Part shown: piece by piece, positions 1 through 5,436 of the stretch
Layout of the letters: every line of letters begins with the position of its first letter
How positions within the stretch are numbered: the first letter of the stretch is position 1
Source of the DNA: Candidatus Moraniibacteriota bacterium
GTDB taxonomy: Bacteria; Patescibacteriota; Minisyncoccia; Moranbacterales; GCA-2747515
Assembly: GCA_027016355.1 (NCBI GenBank)
Contig: JALWAF010000112.1
Location: forward strand, 1 to 8,876
DNA length: 8,876 bases
Direction of reading: 5' to 3'
The notes under the pieces: generated by a model
Seen by the model: only the letters and a program-made list of their open reading frames with translations
What the model was told of the DNA's origin: nothing
The model's database searches: none
Program-made: the position numbers and the translations under genes

Positions 1-21
1 GTCCTATAATGTATTGACCTA

Positions 22-645
22 TTACCACAAAAAATAATTTTGTATTAAGTCAATTATTTGCATAGGCGTACGTGCAAATCCAAAAGGAACACCTTGTTCC
101 AACGTTTCTACACGTTGAAACCCCCACGTCACAGCAATTGAAGCAATCCCCACTTTATTAGCCTCTCTAATATCTCCTAGTGTATCTGTAATAAAAATTG
201 CATTTTTTGCTTCAACATTAGATTCTCGCAATATTTTTTCTAACTTTTTTTCTTTTGAGGGATTGGTTTCTACACCATAAATACTGCACATATTAGTGCA
301 TATATCATTATTTTCAAAAAAATCACGTATATTTTTTTCGCATCCAGAAGAAACTACAAAAGATTTTCCTATTTTTTGTACCTGTTCTGCAACAGCGCTC
401 ATACCATCTACAATTGGGAGTTTTATCAAATTATCATGAATTTTTTGACAATATTCTTGCACATCGAAATTTCCTAGCTCCAAACCAACATGATCATCTT
501 TGTATACATTACCACTGTGAATATTGTAAAATTCCTTATCATCAATATTTATACTTAAAAAATCTGCGATATGATTTTTGTGAAAATCAAAATCATCTAC
601 AAATACTCCATCAAAATCAAAAATTATTATTTTATTATTCTTCAT
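22..645 (-). CDS. HAD-superfamily hydrolase, phosphoglycolate-phosphatase-like
   Basis: A predicted cytoplasmic phosphatase of 207 residues with the four HAD motifs in order. Motif I is FDFDGVFVD, with nucleophile D10 and acid/base D12. The Ser of motif II lies in VVSSG (S99/S100). The motif III Lys is around K131-K133 (NPSKEKK). Motif IV is ITDTLGDI with D154 and D158, which hold Mg2+. The segment between motifs I and II is helical and the right size for a C1 cap, as in PGP/Gph-type enzymes; the late AVTWGF is also common there. The substrate cannot be read from the sequence. The gene starts 5 nt after the stop of the phosphodiesterase gene, so the two are almost certainly cotranscribed. No Shine-Dalgarno site precedes the ATG. 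The stop is TAA, 21 nt from the window edge. Confidence 0.88.
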   Translation of the reverse strand: MKNNKIIIFDFDGVFVDDFDFHKNHIADFLSINIDDKEFYNIHSGNVYKDDHVGLELGNFDVQEYCQKIHDNLIKLPIVDGMSAVAEQVQKIGKSFVVSSGCEKNIRDFFENNDICTNMCSIYGVETNPSKEKKLEKILRESNVEAKNAIFITDTLGDIREANKVGIASIAVTWGFQRVETLEQGVPFGFARTPMQIIDLIQNYFLW

Positions 646-650
646 TAACT

Positions 651-1394
651 TTAATTATTTATATATGGTTTACCATCAAAAAATTCATTATCTATATCAT
701 TCTCTATTCTAACATACTCATTATAATCCCTGATAGCATAAGTCAAAATTGGTTTTTTATGTTTTTTGGCACTATGTGCAGGAAAACTATTAGGCAACAT
801 TTGAGCACGAATTGCAAAAAAATCTGGTTTATTATTACTTATAAGCCACCCTATATATAGGGACACGCGTTTTATCCATGAAACAACAAAATTATCATTC
901 TTAAAATCTGTAAAATTTTGTCCACGAATTATTTCTGATTTATTTTTTCTAAACCACCTCATCACAAAAGGATTAAAGGAAGATATGGCAAAATCTCCAT
1001 CATATTTTTTTAATGCAGAAGCAACTTTTTCACAAATTTCAAAATTAAAATATGATTTACTTTTTATTTCTATAACAATTGGTACCACCTCATCTACTAA
1101 ATTCAACACATCTTCCAAAAGTAATATTTTTTGATTTGAGCTACCTAGAGTTAAATTTTGCATATTACTATATTTCATTTCAGACACCCTGCCGTTCACT
1201 CCTGTCATACGATTCAATGTCCAATCGTGAAAAACCACCAATTTACCATCAATAGTAAGTTGAACGTCCAATTCTATAGGATAACCAGCATCAATCGCTC
1301 TAGAAAAAGCAATAAGAGAGTTTTCTGCAACATCTCCATCATGTAATCCACGATGTGCTATTGGTTTTTGTGTCAAAAAATTTATATTTCTCAT
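651..1394 (-). CDS. Glycerophosphodiester phosphodiesterase (GDPD family)
   Basis: This enzyme should hydrolyse glycerophosphodiesters, the deacylated phospholipid head groups, to sn-glycerol 3-phosphate and an alcohol. In 247 residues it has the family signature: AHRG (H14, R15) with ENS at 24-26, IELDVQ (metal-binding E41 and D43), VVFHDWTL.R.TG (second catalytic His H56) and IEIKSK (E109, K111). The C-terminal strand ends in FFDGKPY, where relatives usually have a G.ITDKP-like motif. There is no signal peptide or membrane segment, so it is probably cytoplasmic, like UgpQ. I chose the ATG at 1394 rather than the in-frame ATG at 1436 because 1394 gives a 4-nt ATGA overlap with the upstream small gene and begins just before the conserved barrel. 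The HAD phosphatase follows after 5 nt and could act on the released phosphate ester (inference). Confidence 0.92.
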   Translation of the reverse strand: MRNINFLTQKPIAHRGLHDGDVAENSLIAFSRAIDAGYPIELDVQLTIDGKLVVFHDWTLNRMTGVNGRVSEMKYSNMQNLTLGSSNQKILLLEDVLNLVDEVVPIVIEIKSKSYFNFEICEKVASALKKYDGDFAISSFNPFVMRWFRKNKSEIIRGQNFTDFKNDNFVVSWIKRVSLYIGWLISNNKPDFFAIRAQMLPNSFPAHSAKKHKKPILTYAIRDYNEYVRIENDIDNEFFDGKPYINN

Positions 1395-1597
1395 AATAAT
1401 CCACTGTAAGCATCTCCCATAACATGCAAAAACCATGGAATAATAAAAATCAGTCCAATAAGTGGCAAAATAAATGTTACTGCTGAAGCAATAGCCGTTG
1501 CCAAAAATATTTTGCGAATCTGTTCAACGCTTTTATATATCGCATTTATTTTTGCATCTTGTTTTTCCAACTTTTGCAATATTCTTTCTTCTTCCAT
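1391..1597 (-). CDS. Small coiled-coil/membrane protein, unknown function
   Basis: A 68-residue protein. Residues 1-28 are charged and heptad-like (EEERILQKLEKQDAKINAIY), suggesting a short coiled coil. Residues 30-57 are almost wholly hydrophobic with central prolines and glycine (LPLIGLIFIIPWFL), so it is either one long membrane helix or a tight helical hairpin. No catalytic residues are visible. I have a recollection, not verifiable here, of similar ~70-residue proteins in Parcubacteria genomes. The gene overlaps the phosphodiesterase by 4 nt (ATGA), which supports it being real and translationally coupled. It may anchor or regulate an envelope process, but no function can be assigned. 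It is first in the operon and has no Shine-Dalgarno site. Confidence 0.75.
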   Translation of the reverse strand: MEEERILQKLEKQDAKINAIYKSVEQIRKIFLATAIASAVTFILPLIGLIFIIPWFLHVMGDAYSGLL

Positions 1598-1614
1598 AAT
1601 ATTAAATTTAATAC

Positions 1615-1620
1615 ATTATA
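1615..1620 (-). promoter_or_regulatory. Candidate -10 box (TATAAT) for the small membrane protein/GDPD/HAD operon
   Basis: A perfect TATAAT on the minus strand lies 17 nt upstream of the ATG at 1597, implying a very short leader of about 10 nt. No -35 box is recognisable; the -35 position would fall inside the 32-bp palindrome. The same palindrome-then-TATAATG layout recurs before the DUF2207 gene. The call rests on the hexamer and its position alone, in AT-rich DNA. Confidence 0.4.
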
Positions 1621-1622
1621 CT

Positions 1623-1654
1623 TGTGCTATCATGCTACGTAGCATGATAGCACA
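1623..1654. repeat. Perfect 32-bp palindrome, possible nth terminator
   Basis: The arms TGTGCTATCATGCTAC and GTAGCATGATAGCACA are exact reverse complements (16 bp each) with no spacer. Each arm contains a short direct repeat, TGCTA-TCA-TGCTA. It begins 4 nt after the nth stop codon and is followed on the minus strand by AAGTATAATG, not by a T-run. As RNA it would fold into a strong hairpin that could end or protect the nth transcript, but a classical U-tract is missing on both sides. The extent of symmetry is unusual for a simple terminator. Confidence 0.85.
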
Positions 1655-1658
1655 TTAG

Positions 1659-2285
1659 TTAAATATTTTTTGCGCATATTTTATTCAATACACATTCATC
1701 ACATTTTGGTTTGCGTACGCATATCTTTCTTCCATGTGTTATACAATATTCATTCCATTTTAAATAATTCTTTGGTTCTATAATTTTACTCAATTCCCTA
1801 CTCATTATAATAGGCGAATTAGCATTGCTGAGTCCAAATCTTTTAGTCAGTCTAAAAACATGCGTATCGACCGCTAATCCTTCATACTTCCCATATGCCT
1901 TTGCCAATACTAAATATGCGGTTTTATGTGATACTCCTCGCAATTTTAACAAATCCTCTAACTTATCTGGAACTTTGCCACCAAACTCACTATCAATAAT
2001 TTTACCAGTTTCTTTTAAAGCTCGAGCTTTGGATTTATAAAAACCTGTAGAATACACTTCTTTTTCTAACTCACTAATATCAGCATTTGCATAATCTCTT
2101 GCAGTTTTATACTTTTGAAATAATTCCTTAGTAACCATATTAACTCGCTCATCAGTGCATTGTGCAGATAAAATTATACCAACCAATAATTCCAATTCAT
2201 TGCTCCACTGGATAAACGGTCCGACTGTTTTATATTCTTTTTTAAGTAATTGTAAAATCTTTTTAACTTTCTCTTTTTTTGTCAT
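1659..2285 (-). CDS. nth: Endonuclease III (DNA glycosylase/AP lyase)
   Basis: A base-excision repair enzyme that removes oxidised pyrimidines and nicks at the abasic site. Its 208 residues match the usual Nth length. LVGIILSAQCTDERV (34-48) is the conserved N-terminal region. The helix-hairpin-helix is at about 108-129, with catalytic Lys K121 in VSHKTA. Catalytic Asp D140 lies in VDTHVFRL. The C-terminal Fe-S cysteines are C189, C195, C198 and C204. Two oddities: the hairpin reads LRGVSHKTA where relatives usually have LPGVGxKTA, and the first cysteine spacing is x5 instead of the usual x6. Both catalytic residues are intact, so the enzyme is probably active. It is transcribed divergently from the pseudopilin-like gene, and a 32-bp palindrome follows its stop. 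No Shine-Dalgarno site is seen. Confidence 0.95.
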   Translation of the reverse strand: MTKKEKVKKILQLLKKEYKTVGPFIQWSNELELLVGIILSAQCTDERVNMVTKELFQKYKTARDYANADISELEKEVYSTGFYKSKARALKETGKIIDSEFGGKVPDKLEDLLKLRGVSHKTAYLVLAKAYGKYEGLAVDTHVFRLTKRFGLSNANSPIIMSRELSKIIEPKNYLKWNEYCITHGRKICVRKPKCDECVLNKICAKNI

Positions 2286-2313
2286 ATACTAATTGTTGCA
2301 TAAAAATGTTATA

Positions 2314-2342
2314 TTGACAAAGCTACTGTACACTGTTATGAT
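2314..2342 (+). promoter_or_regulatory. Sigma-70 promoter of the pseudopilin-like/coiled-coil unit
   Basis: TTGACA (2314-2319) is separated by exactly 17 nt from TATGAT (2337-2342). This is the best promoter in the window. Transcription should begin near 2349, giving a leader of about 65 nt before the ATG at 2415. The direct repeat ACACTGTT brackets the -10 box. Confidence 0.8.
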
Positions 2343-2353
2343 GTAACACTGTT
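2330..2353 (+). promoter_or_regulatory. Direct repeat ACACTGTT x2 flanking the -10 box, possible operator
   Basis: ACACTGTT occurs at 2330-2337 and again at 2346-2353, a 16-nt period with the -10 box and likely start site between or within the copies. Tandem half-sites at such spacing could bind a regulator on one face of the helix. An 8-mer repeated once in AT-rich DNA can also be chance. Confidence 0.25.
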
Positions 2354-2400
2354 TTAAATAGCAGTTTAATTTATGTTTTTTAACAATCTTTCAAAATTTT

Positions 2401-2407
2401 AAAGGAG
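2401..2407 (+). promoter_or_regulatory. Shine-Dalgarno site AAAGGAG fixing the start at 2415
   Basis: AAAGGAG lies 7 nt before the ATG at 2415, which is ideal spacing, but only 1 nt before the in-frame ATG at 2409. The 2415 start is therefore preferred. A clear site like this is unusual here, because most genes in the window have none. Confidence 0.8.
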
Positions 2408-2414
2408 AATGCAA

Positions 2415-2921
2415 ATGTCTACAAAAAATCCTACATTTACATCGATTCAATTAGTTGCTATCACTCTTATTGTACTTGGTATTGTTTTTGCCATTTGGCA
2501 ATATCTGATTCCGCACATTATTACGAAATCACGCGTTGAAAACGCTGCGAGGATTGCCAGATCGCGAGATTTGAAAACTGGATACTGTTTCGAGGATTGC
2601 CTTGACTGGTGGAAAAATCCGATCTGCGTAAAACGTGATGTAGCCGAAAATGAAAGAGCCATTGGTTATATGGCAATTTCTGCAGGAAGAGATGGTAAAT
2701 TTGGTACAGACGATGACTACCAAAACGTCAAAATTGACCTGAATAAATCCAAAATAATTGGAGAGTATATTGGAAAGAGAGCTCGACGAGGCTTTGAAGG
2801 ATTTGTAGACGGTGTCCGCACACCCGACAAATTCAAAGATGAAGAAGGAACAGACGGAAGTCCTAGAAAGCCAGACGAAAAACGTGACTGGCATTTCTGG
2901 AAACATCACAATAATAACTAA
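2415..2921 (+). CDS. Pseudopilin-like membrane-anchored protein with a GspG-type DG..GTDDD loop
   Basis: A 168-residue protein with a short polar N-terminus, one membrane helix (about 11-33) and a hydrophilic exterior domain. Residues 7-14 (TFTSIQLV) recall the prepilin signature G-FTLIELL, but the Gly before Phe is Thr and the usual Glu5 is Gln, so prepilin-peptidase processing is doubtful. Residues 88-101 (ISAGRDGKFGTDDD) match the SAGPDGxxGTDDD loop near the end of GspG-like major pseudopilins, where acidic residues bind calcium. Three cysteines (58, 62, 71) lie in a tryptophan-containing segment between helix and loop. The tail (about 140-168) is highly charged and ends in HFWKHHNNN. The gene opens a two-gene unit with its own promoter and terminator. 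Its G+C is high for the region: 28 of 60 bases at 2521-2580 against 12 of 60 at 4741-4800. Role unknown; type IV pilus or secretion-like surface structure is an inference. Confidence 0.8.
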   Translation: MSTKNPTFTSIQLVAITLIVLGIVFAIWQYLIPHIITKSRVENAARIARSRDLKTGYCFEDCLDWWKNPICVKRDVAENERAIGYMAISAGRDGKFGTDDDYQNVKIDLNKSKIIGEYIGKRARRGFEGFVDGVRTPDKFKDEEGTDGSPRKPDEKRDWHFWKHHNNN

Positions 2922-2928
2922 AGGAGGT
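2921..2928 (+). promoter_or_regulatory. Shine-Dalgarno site AAGGAGGT of the coiled-coil gene
   Basis: A full-length AAGGAGGT starts on the last base of the preceding stop codon and lies 8 nt before the ATG at 2937. It shows that the second gene is translated from the same message with a strong independent initiation site. Confidence 0.85.
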
Positions 2929-2936
2929 ATTAAAAA

Positions 2937-3476
2937 ATGCCTAGACAAAACGAGAAAGAATCGTTGCAAAAATTATTTACCTGCATTGGATTTGATATTG
3001 AATCTCCTGCGCTTGATTCGGCATTGGACTTAATTGCAATACAAATGCACAGCAGCAATGTAGAAACAGAATCTTTAATCCACAGACATGCCACTGTTGT
3101 GCTTGAAAAAGCTGCTAAAATACAACGATTAGAAGCATCCATTGAAAACTTGCAATCGACTCTTGATGATACAGGCGAAGAATTTCTCATTGCACAACAA
3201 CAAATTAAGTCTCAAACAAAGGAACTCCTGAAAAAAGAGTTGAGATGCAATGAATATGAAGTTGAGGTACGTCGGCTGAAAGAAAAAAATAAACAGGCCT
3301 ACAAATTACTTGGTCAAATGCATCATGAGATTACTACACGCAAGAAAAAAATGCGTATAACAGAGTATAATACCATGTTAGATGACATAGTGAAACATAT
3401 AAACGGCATTATGCCAAAACAAGCAAGGAAAGAGCAAAAATTCTTCGGAATTCCTTACAGGAAAAAGAATCCTTAA
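2937..3476 (+). CDS. Coiled-coil protein, unknown function
   Basis: A soluble protein of 179 residues with no signal peptide or membrane segment. Residues 1-48 form a small, probably helical domain (LQKLFTCIGFDIESPALDSALDLIAI). From about 50 to 125 the sequence is a continuous charged heptad pattern (KIQRLEASIENLQSTLDDTG, then KELLKKELRCNEYEVEVRRL), a predicted long coiled coil. The end (about 130-179) is rich in Lys/Arg (TTRKKKMR, KQARKEQKF, YRKKNP) and could bind nucleic acid or an acidic partner. I do not recognise a family. It follows the pseudopilin-like gene after 15 nt and has a perfect Shine-Dalgarno site, so the two products are made together and may act together at the inner face of the membrane. 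A terminator follows its stop. Confidence 0.78.
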   Translation: MPRQNEKESLQKLFTCIGFDIESPALDSALDLIAIQMHSSNVETESLIHRHATVVLEKAAKIQRLEASIENLQSTLDDTGEEFLIAQQQIKSQTKELLKKELRCNEYEVEVRRLKEKNKQAYKLLGQMHHEITTRKKKMRITEYNTMLDDIVKHINGIMPKQARKEQKFFGIPYRKKNP

Positions 3477-3487
3477 GGAGTTATATG

Positions 3488-3519
3488 CCAGCTACAGAAA
3501 TATTCTATAGCTGGTTTTT
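3488..3519 (+). terminator. Intrinsic terminator of the pseudopilin-like/coiled-coil unit
   Basis: CCAGCTA (3488-3494) pairs with TAGCTGG (3508-3514). After one C/A mismatch, AGAA pairs with TTCT around an ATA loop, giving an 11-bp stem. It is followed at once by TTTTTATTTAT. The hairpin begins 11 nt after the stop of the coiled-coil gene. Confidence 0.88.
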
Positions 3520-3602
3520 ATTTATCTAAATTTTCAGAAATTAATCTATATGTAACATTTAATAATATTATTTACATTATTATTTGAACAAAGAATATAC
3601 TC

Positions 3603-3631
3603 TTGACGCTTTTTTATTTATTTACTATTAT
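3603..3631 (+). promoter_or_regulatory. Sigma-70 promoter of the DUF134/transport cassette
   Basis: TTGACG (3603-3608), then 17 nt, then TATTAT (3626-3631). The start site should fall near 3638, leaving a leader of about 29 nt before the ATG at 3667. The -10 box and predicted start lie inside a 22-bp inverted repeat. The intervening DNA from 3530 to 3602 is very AT-rich and shows no gene. Confidence 0.7.
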
Positions 3632-3648
3632 GCATATATATGCGTAAT
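3627..3648. promoter_or_regulatory. 22-bp inverted repeat over the -10 box and start site, candidate DUF134 operator
   Basis: The half-sites ATTATGCATAT (3627-3637) and ATATGCGTAAT (3638-3648) are reverse complements at 10 of 11 positions. The inner 12 bp, GCATATATATGC, is perfectly symmetric. It covers five of the six -10 bases and the expected start site, an ideal place for a repressor. The first gene downstream encodes an HTH protein, so autoregulation is the simplest inference. Confidence 0.6.
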
Positions 3649-3666
3649 TAAAACAAAATATATAAT

Positions 3667-4026
3667 ATGACCTACACTCAATGTCCCTCTTGTTATACAC
3701 TTTTAAATGACACAATAAAATCTTTCAATAAACATCGTTGTGGCTTAGGACGCAAAAGAAAAAAACGACAAATCAATCAGAAGGAAATTATTCCCTCAAA
3801 TGTATTTAAACCACAAGGAATTTCTTTAAAAAACAGTAAATTTATTACCCTCACCCCTCCCGAAATAGAGGCTATTCGTTTAAAAAATCTAAAAGGCCTT
3901 CAACAAACAGAAATTGCAAAAAGAATGTCAATTTCTCAAAGTACCTTAGCACGAACTCTCAATCAAGCCAATAAAAAAATTGCCATAGCCCTTATCAAAG
4001 GCTATACATTAAAAATTAATTATTAA
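3667..4026 (+). CDS. DUF134 (UPF0251) helix-turn-helix regulator with N-terminal Cys/His motif
   Basis: A predicted DNA-binding protein of 119 residues. Residues about 46-117 match DUF134: FKPQGISLKN, then LTPPEIEAIRLKNLKGLQQT, then a helix-turn-helix (about 79-100, EIAKRMSISQSTLARTLNQA) like sigma-70 region 4, ending in the family's LIKGYTLKI. The first 28 residues carry C6-x2-C9-x13-H23-x-C25, a possible zinc site, and a basic run follows (29-35, RKRKKRQ). Family members usually begin close to the FKP region, so this front part may be a metal sensor or an extra DNA contact (inference). It is the first gene of the transport cassette and is followed after 9 nt by the TehA-like channel. It has no Shine-Dalgarno site. 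It is probably the local regulator. Confidence 0.88.
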   Translation: MTYTQCPSCYTLLNDTIKSFNKHRCGLGRKRKKRQINQKEIIPSNVFKPQGISLKNSKFITLTPPEIEAIRLKNLKGLQQTEIAKRMSISQSTLARTLNQANKKIAIALIKGYTLKINY

Positions 4027-4035
4027 TCAAAAAAT

Positions 4036-5001
4036 ATGCTTACAAATTTACGAATTAAAAACTTTCCAATTTCTTTTTACTCTATAACTCTTGGTTTAGC
4101 TGGATTTACTGTTGCCTGGCAAAAAGCTGAATCTCTCTTAAAATGGAACTTTGGTCTTAGTCCAATTTTATTTGCTATAGTTATAATCTTATTTACACTC
4201 ACTACCGTCATCTATCTTACAAAATGGGTTAAGTTTCCCAACGAAGTAAAAAGAGAGTTTAATGATCCAGTCAAAATAAATTTTTTTCCAATTATCGCTA
4301 AAATTTTACTCTTGCTCAGTATTCTTTTTATGAATATTCACTTTATGCAATATTCCAAACTCTTTTGGATATTGGGTGTAATCGCTCAACTTGGTTTTGG
4401 AATGACTATTTTAACTTTCTGGATGCATAAAGATCATTTTGAATTAAAACACATCAGCCCAGCAATTTTTATGCCGGTAGTCGGTAATGTTCTTATCCCA
4501 ATTGCCGGAGTTGCTCATGCTCCTAAAGAGGTTTCCTGGTTTTTCTTTAGTGTTGGTCTAATTTTTTGGTTAGTACTTATGTCTATTGTCCTAAACCGCA
4601 TTGTTTTTCACCAACCTCTCAAAGAAAAACTCATGCCAACTTTCTTTATCTTGATGGCTCCTTCCGCTGTTGGTTTTATTGCCTATGTTAAATTAACAGA
4701 TACTATTGATATTAATGCTCGCATTTTGTATTATTTTTCAATGTTTATCTTCTTCCTTCTTTTGTTTCAATTTAAATATTTTAGCAAAATCAAATTTTAC
4801 CTCTCTTCTTGGGCTTACTCCTTCCCTTTAGACGCCTTTGTTATTGCTTCTTTCTTCCTGTTACACAAAACTCATTGGGTGTTCATGCTTTCTTTTGTAA
4901 AATTTGCTTTTGTAATTCTTAATACTCTAATGATTTTACTATTACTTCGCACTATTAAAGCTATCGTCCGCAAAGAGATCTGCATTGAAGAAAATGATTA
5001 A
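4036..5001 (+). CDS. TehA/SLAC1-family (TDT) anion channel or transporter
   Basis: An integral membrane protein of 321 residues with about ten hydrophobic segments, the usual TDT/SLAC1 size and topology. The start FPISFYSITLGLAGFTVAW resembles the first helix of the family. Other family-like stretches are ILTFWM..HFELKHISPAIF (126-145), PVVGNVLIPIAG (147-158), FILMAPSAVGFIAY (204-217) and SSWAYSFPLDAF (257-268). F263 may correspond to the pore-gating phenylalanine of TehA/SLAC1, which needs an alignment. Relatives pass anions such as chloride, nitrate, malate, sulfite or tellurite-related species; the substrate here is unknown. Leucine is often CTT/CTC, unlike the TTA-rich permease genes downstream. 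It lies between the DUF134 regulator and a split DUF318 permease, which suggests a stress or resistance role. Confidence 0.85.
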   Translation: MLTNLRIKNFPISFYSITLGLAGFTVAWQKAESLLKWNFGLSPILFAIVIILFTLTTVIYLTKWVKFPNEVKREFNDPVKINFFPIIAKILLLLSILFMNIHFMQYSKLFWILGVIAQLGFGMTILTFWMHKDHFELKHISPAIFMPVVGNVLIPIAGVAHAPKEVSWFFFSVGLIFWLVLMSIVLNRIVFHQPLKEKLMPTFFILMAPSAVGFIAYVKLTDTIDINARILYYFSMFIFFLLLFQFKYFSKIKFYLSSWAYSFPLDAFVIASFFLLHKTHWVFMLSFVKFAFVILNTLMILLLLRTIKAIVRKEICIEEND

Positions 5002-5434
5002 AATCTATAAAATCTCAATGAATTTAAAACAAAGTGCAATTAAAGCAGGTGAAAATTTACAAAAAATGATACCAATATTAATTGGAGTATTACTGTTAGC
5101 AACATTAGTAAATAATTTAGCGCAACAATACTATAATAAATTATTCACTGGAGATTATTTAAAAGACACTTTCATCGGAGCTATTGCCGGAAGCTTATCA
5201 TTTGGCATGGCTTTGACAAGTTATGTGATTGGGGGAGAATTTTCGCATAATGGAGTAAGTTTATTAGCGGTAACTGCTTTTATTATGACGTGGACAACGG
5301 TAGGAATAGCAATGTTGCCTTTAGAAGCAAAAATGTTAGGTACAAAATTTGCTATTTGGCGAAACATCTTAAATTTTATATTTGCAATTATAATTTCCAT
5401 TTTGACAGTTTTAATTCTTAAAATGATTTCATAA
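4994..5434 (+). CDS. DUF318/COG0701 permease, half containing the SYVIGGE motif
   Basis: A 146-residue membrane protein corresponding to one half of a DUF318 (UPF0718, YraQ/ArsP-like) permease. Key part: a Gly-rich segment at 62-81 (GAIAGSLSFGMALTSYVIGG), then GVSLLAVTAFIMTWTTVGIA (87-106), then LPLEAKMLG.KFAIWRN (108-124). Hydrophobic helices lie at about 25-44, 58-80, 88-108 and 122-143. I chose the ATG at 4994, which overlaps the end of the channel gene by 8 nt (ATGATTAA). A TTG at 4985 is in frame but less likely, and the ATG at 5018 is also possible. There are no cysteines, so the thiol pair reported to be important in ArsP organoarsenical transporters is absent. It probably pairs with the next gene product to form a complete transporter; the substrate is unknown. 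Confidence 0.85.
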   Translation: MIKIYKISMNLKQSAIKAGENLQKMIPILIGVLLLATLVNNLAQQYYNKLFTGDYLKDTFIGAIAGSLSFGMALTSYVIGGEFSHNGVSLLAVTAFIMTWTTVGIAMLPLEAKMLGTKFAIWRNILNFIFAIIISILTVLILKMIS

Positions 5435-5436
5435 TT

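Noticed and set aside
414..860. 148-residue plus-strand reading frame over the HAD/GDPD junction
   Set aside because: It overlaps two genes with clear catalytic motifs on the other strand and encodes a low-complexity Ile/Tyr/His-rich product typical of an antisense frame.
1395..1436. Upstream ATG at 1436 as the start of the GDPD gene
   Set aside because: It would add 14 residues unlike the family and overlap the small membrane gene by 46 nt. The ATG at 1394 gives the typical 4-nt overlap.
2286..2330. Promoter for nth on the minus strand (TTGTCA at 2315-2320)
   Set aside because: A TTGTCA exists opposite the plus-strand TTGACA, but no acceptable -10 box follows at 16-18 nt (AACAAT at best). 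It is too weak to annotate.
2529..2969. 146-residue minus-strand reading frame opposite the pseudopilin-like gene
   Set aside because: It lies antisense to two genes with strong Shine-Dalgarno sites and a promoter, has no recognisable motif and no initiation signal. It is a shadow of the plus-strand coding pattern.
3561..3572. AATAATATTATT palindrome
   Set aside because: A 12-bp palindrome made only of A and T in very AT-rich DNA is expected by chance and is too weak for a hairpin.
3661..3666. TATAAT immediately before the ATG of the DUF134 gene
   Set aside because: A -10 box touching the start codon would place the transcript start inside the gene. The TTGACG-N17-TATTAT pair upstream is properly spaced and overlaps a symmetric site.
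4985..4993. TTG at 4985 as the start of the first permease half
   Set aside because: ATG at 4994 is only three codons downstream, is the commoner start codon and gives a shorter overlap with the channel gene.
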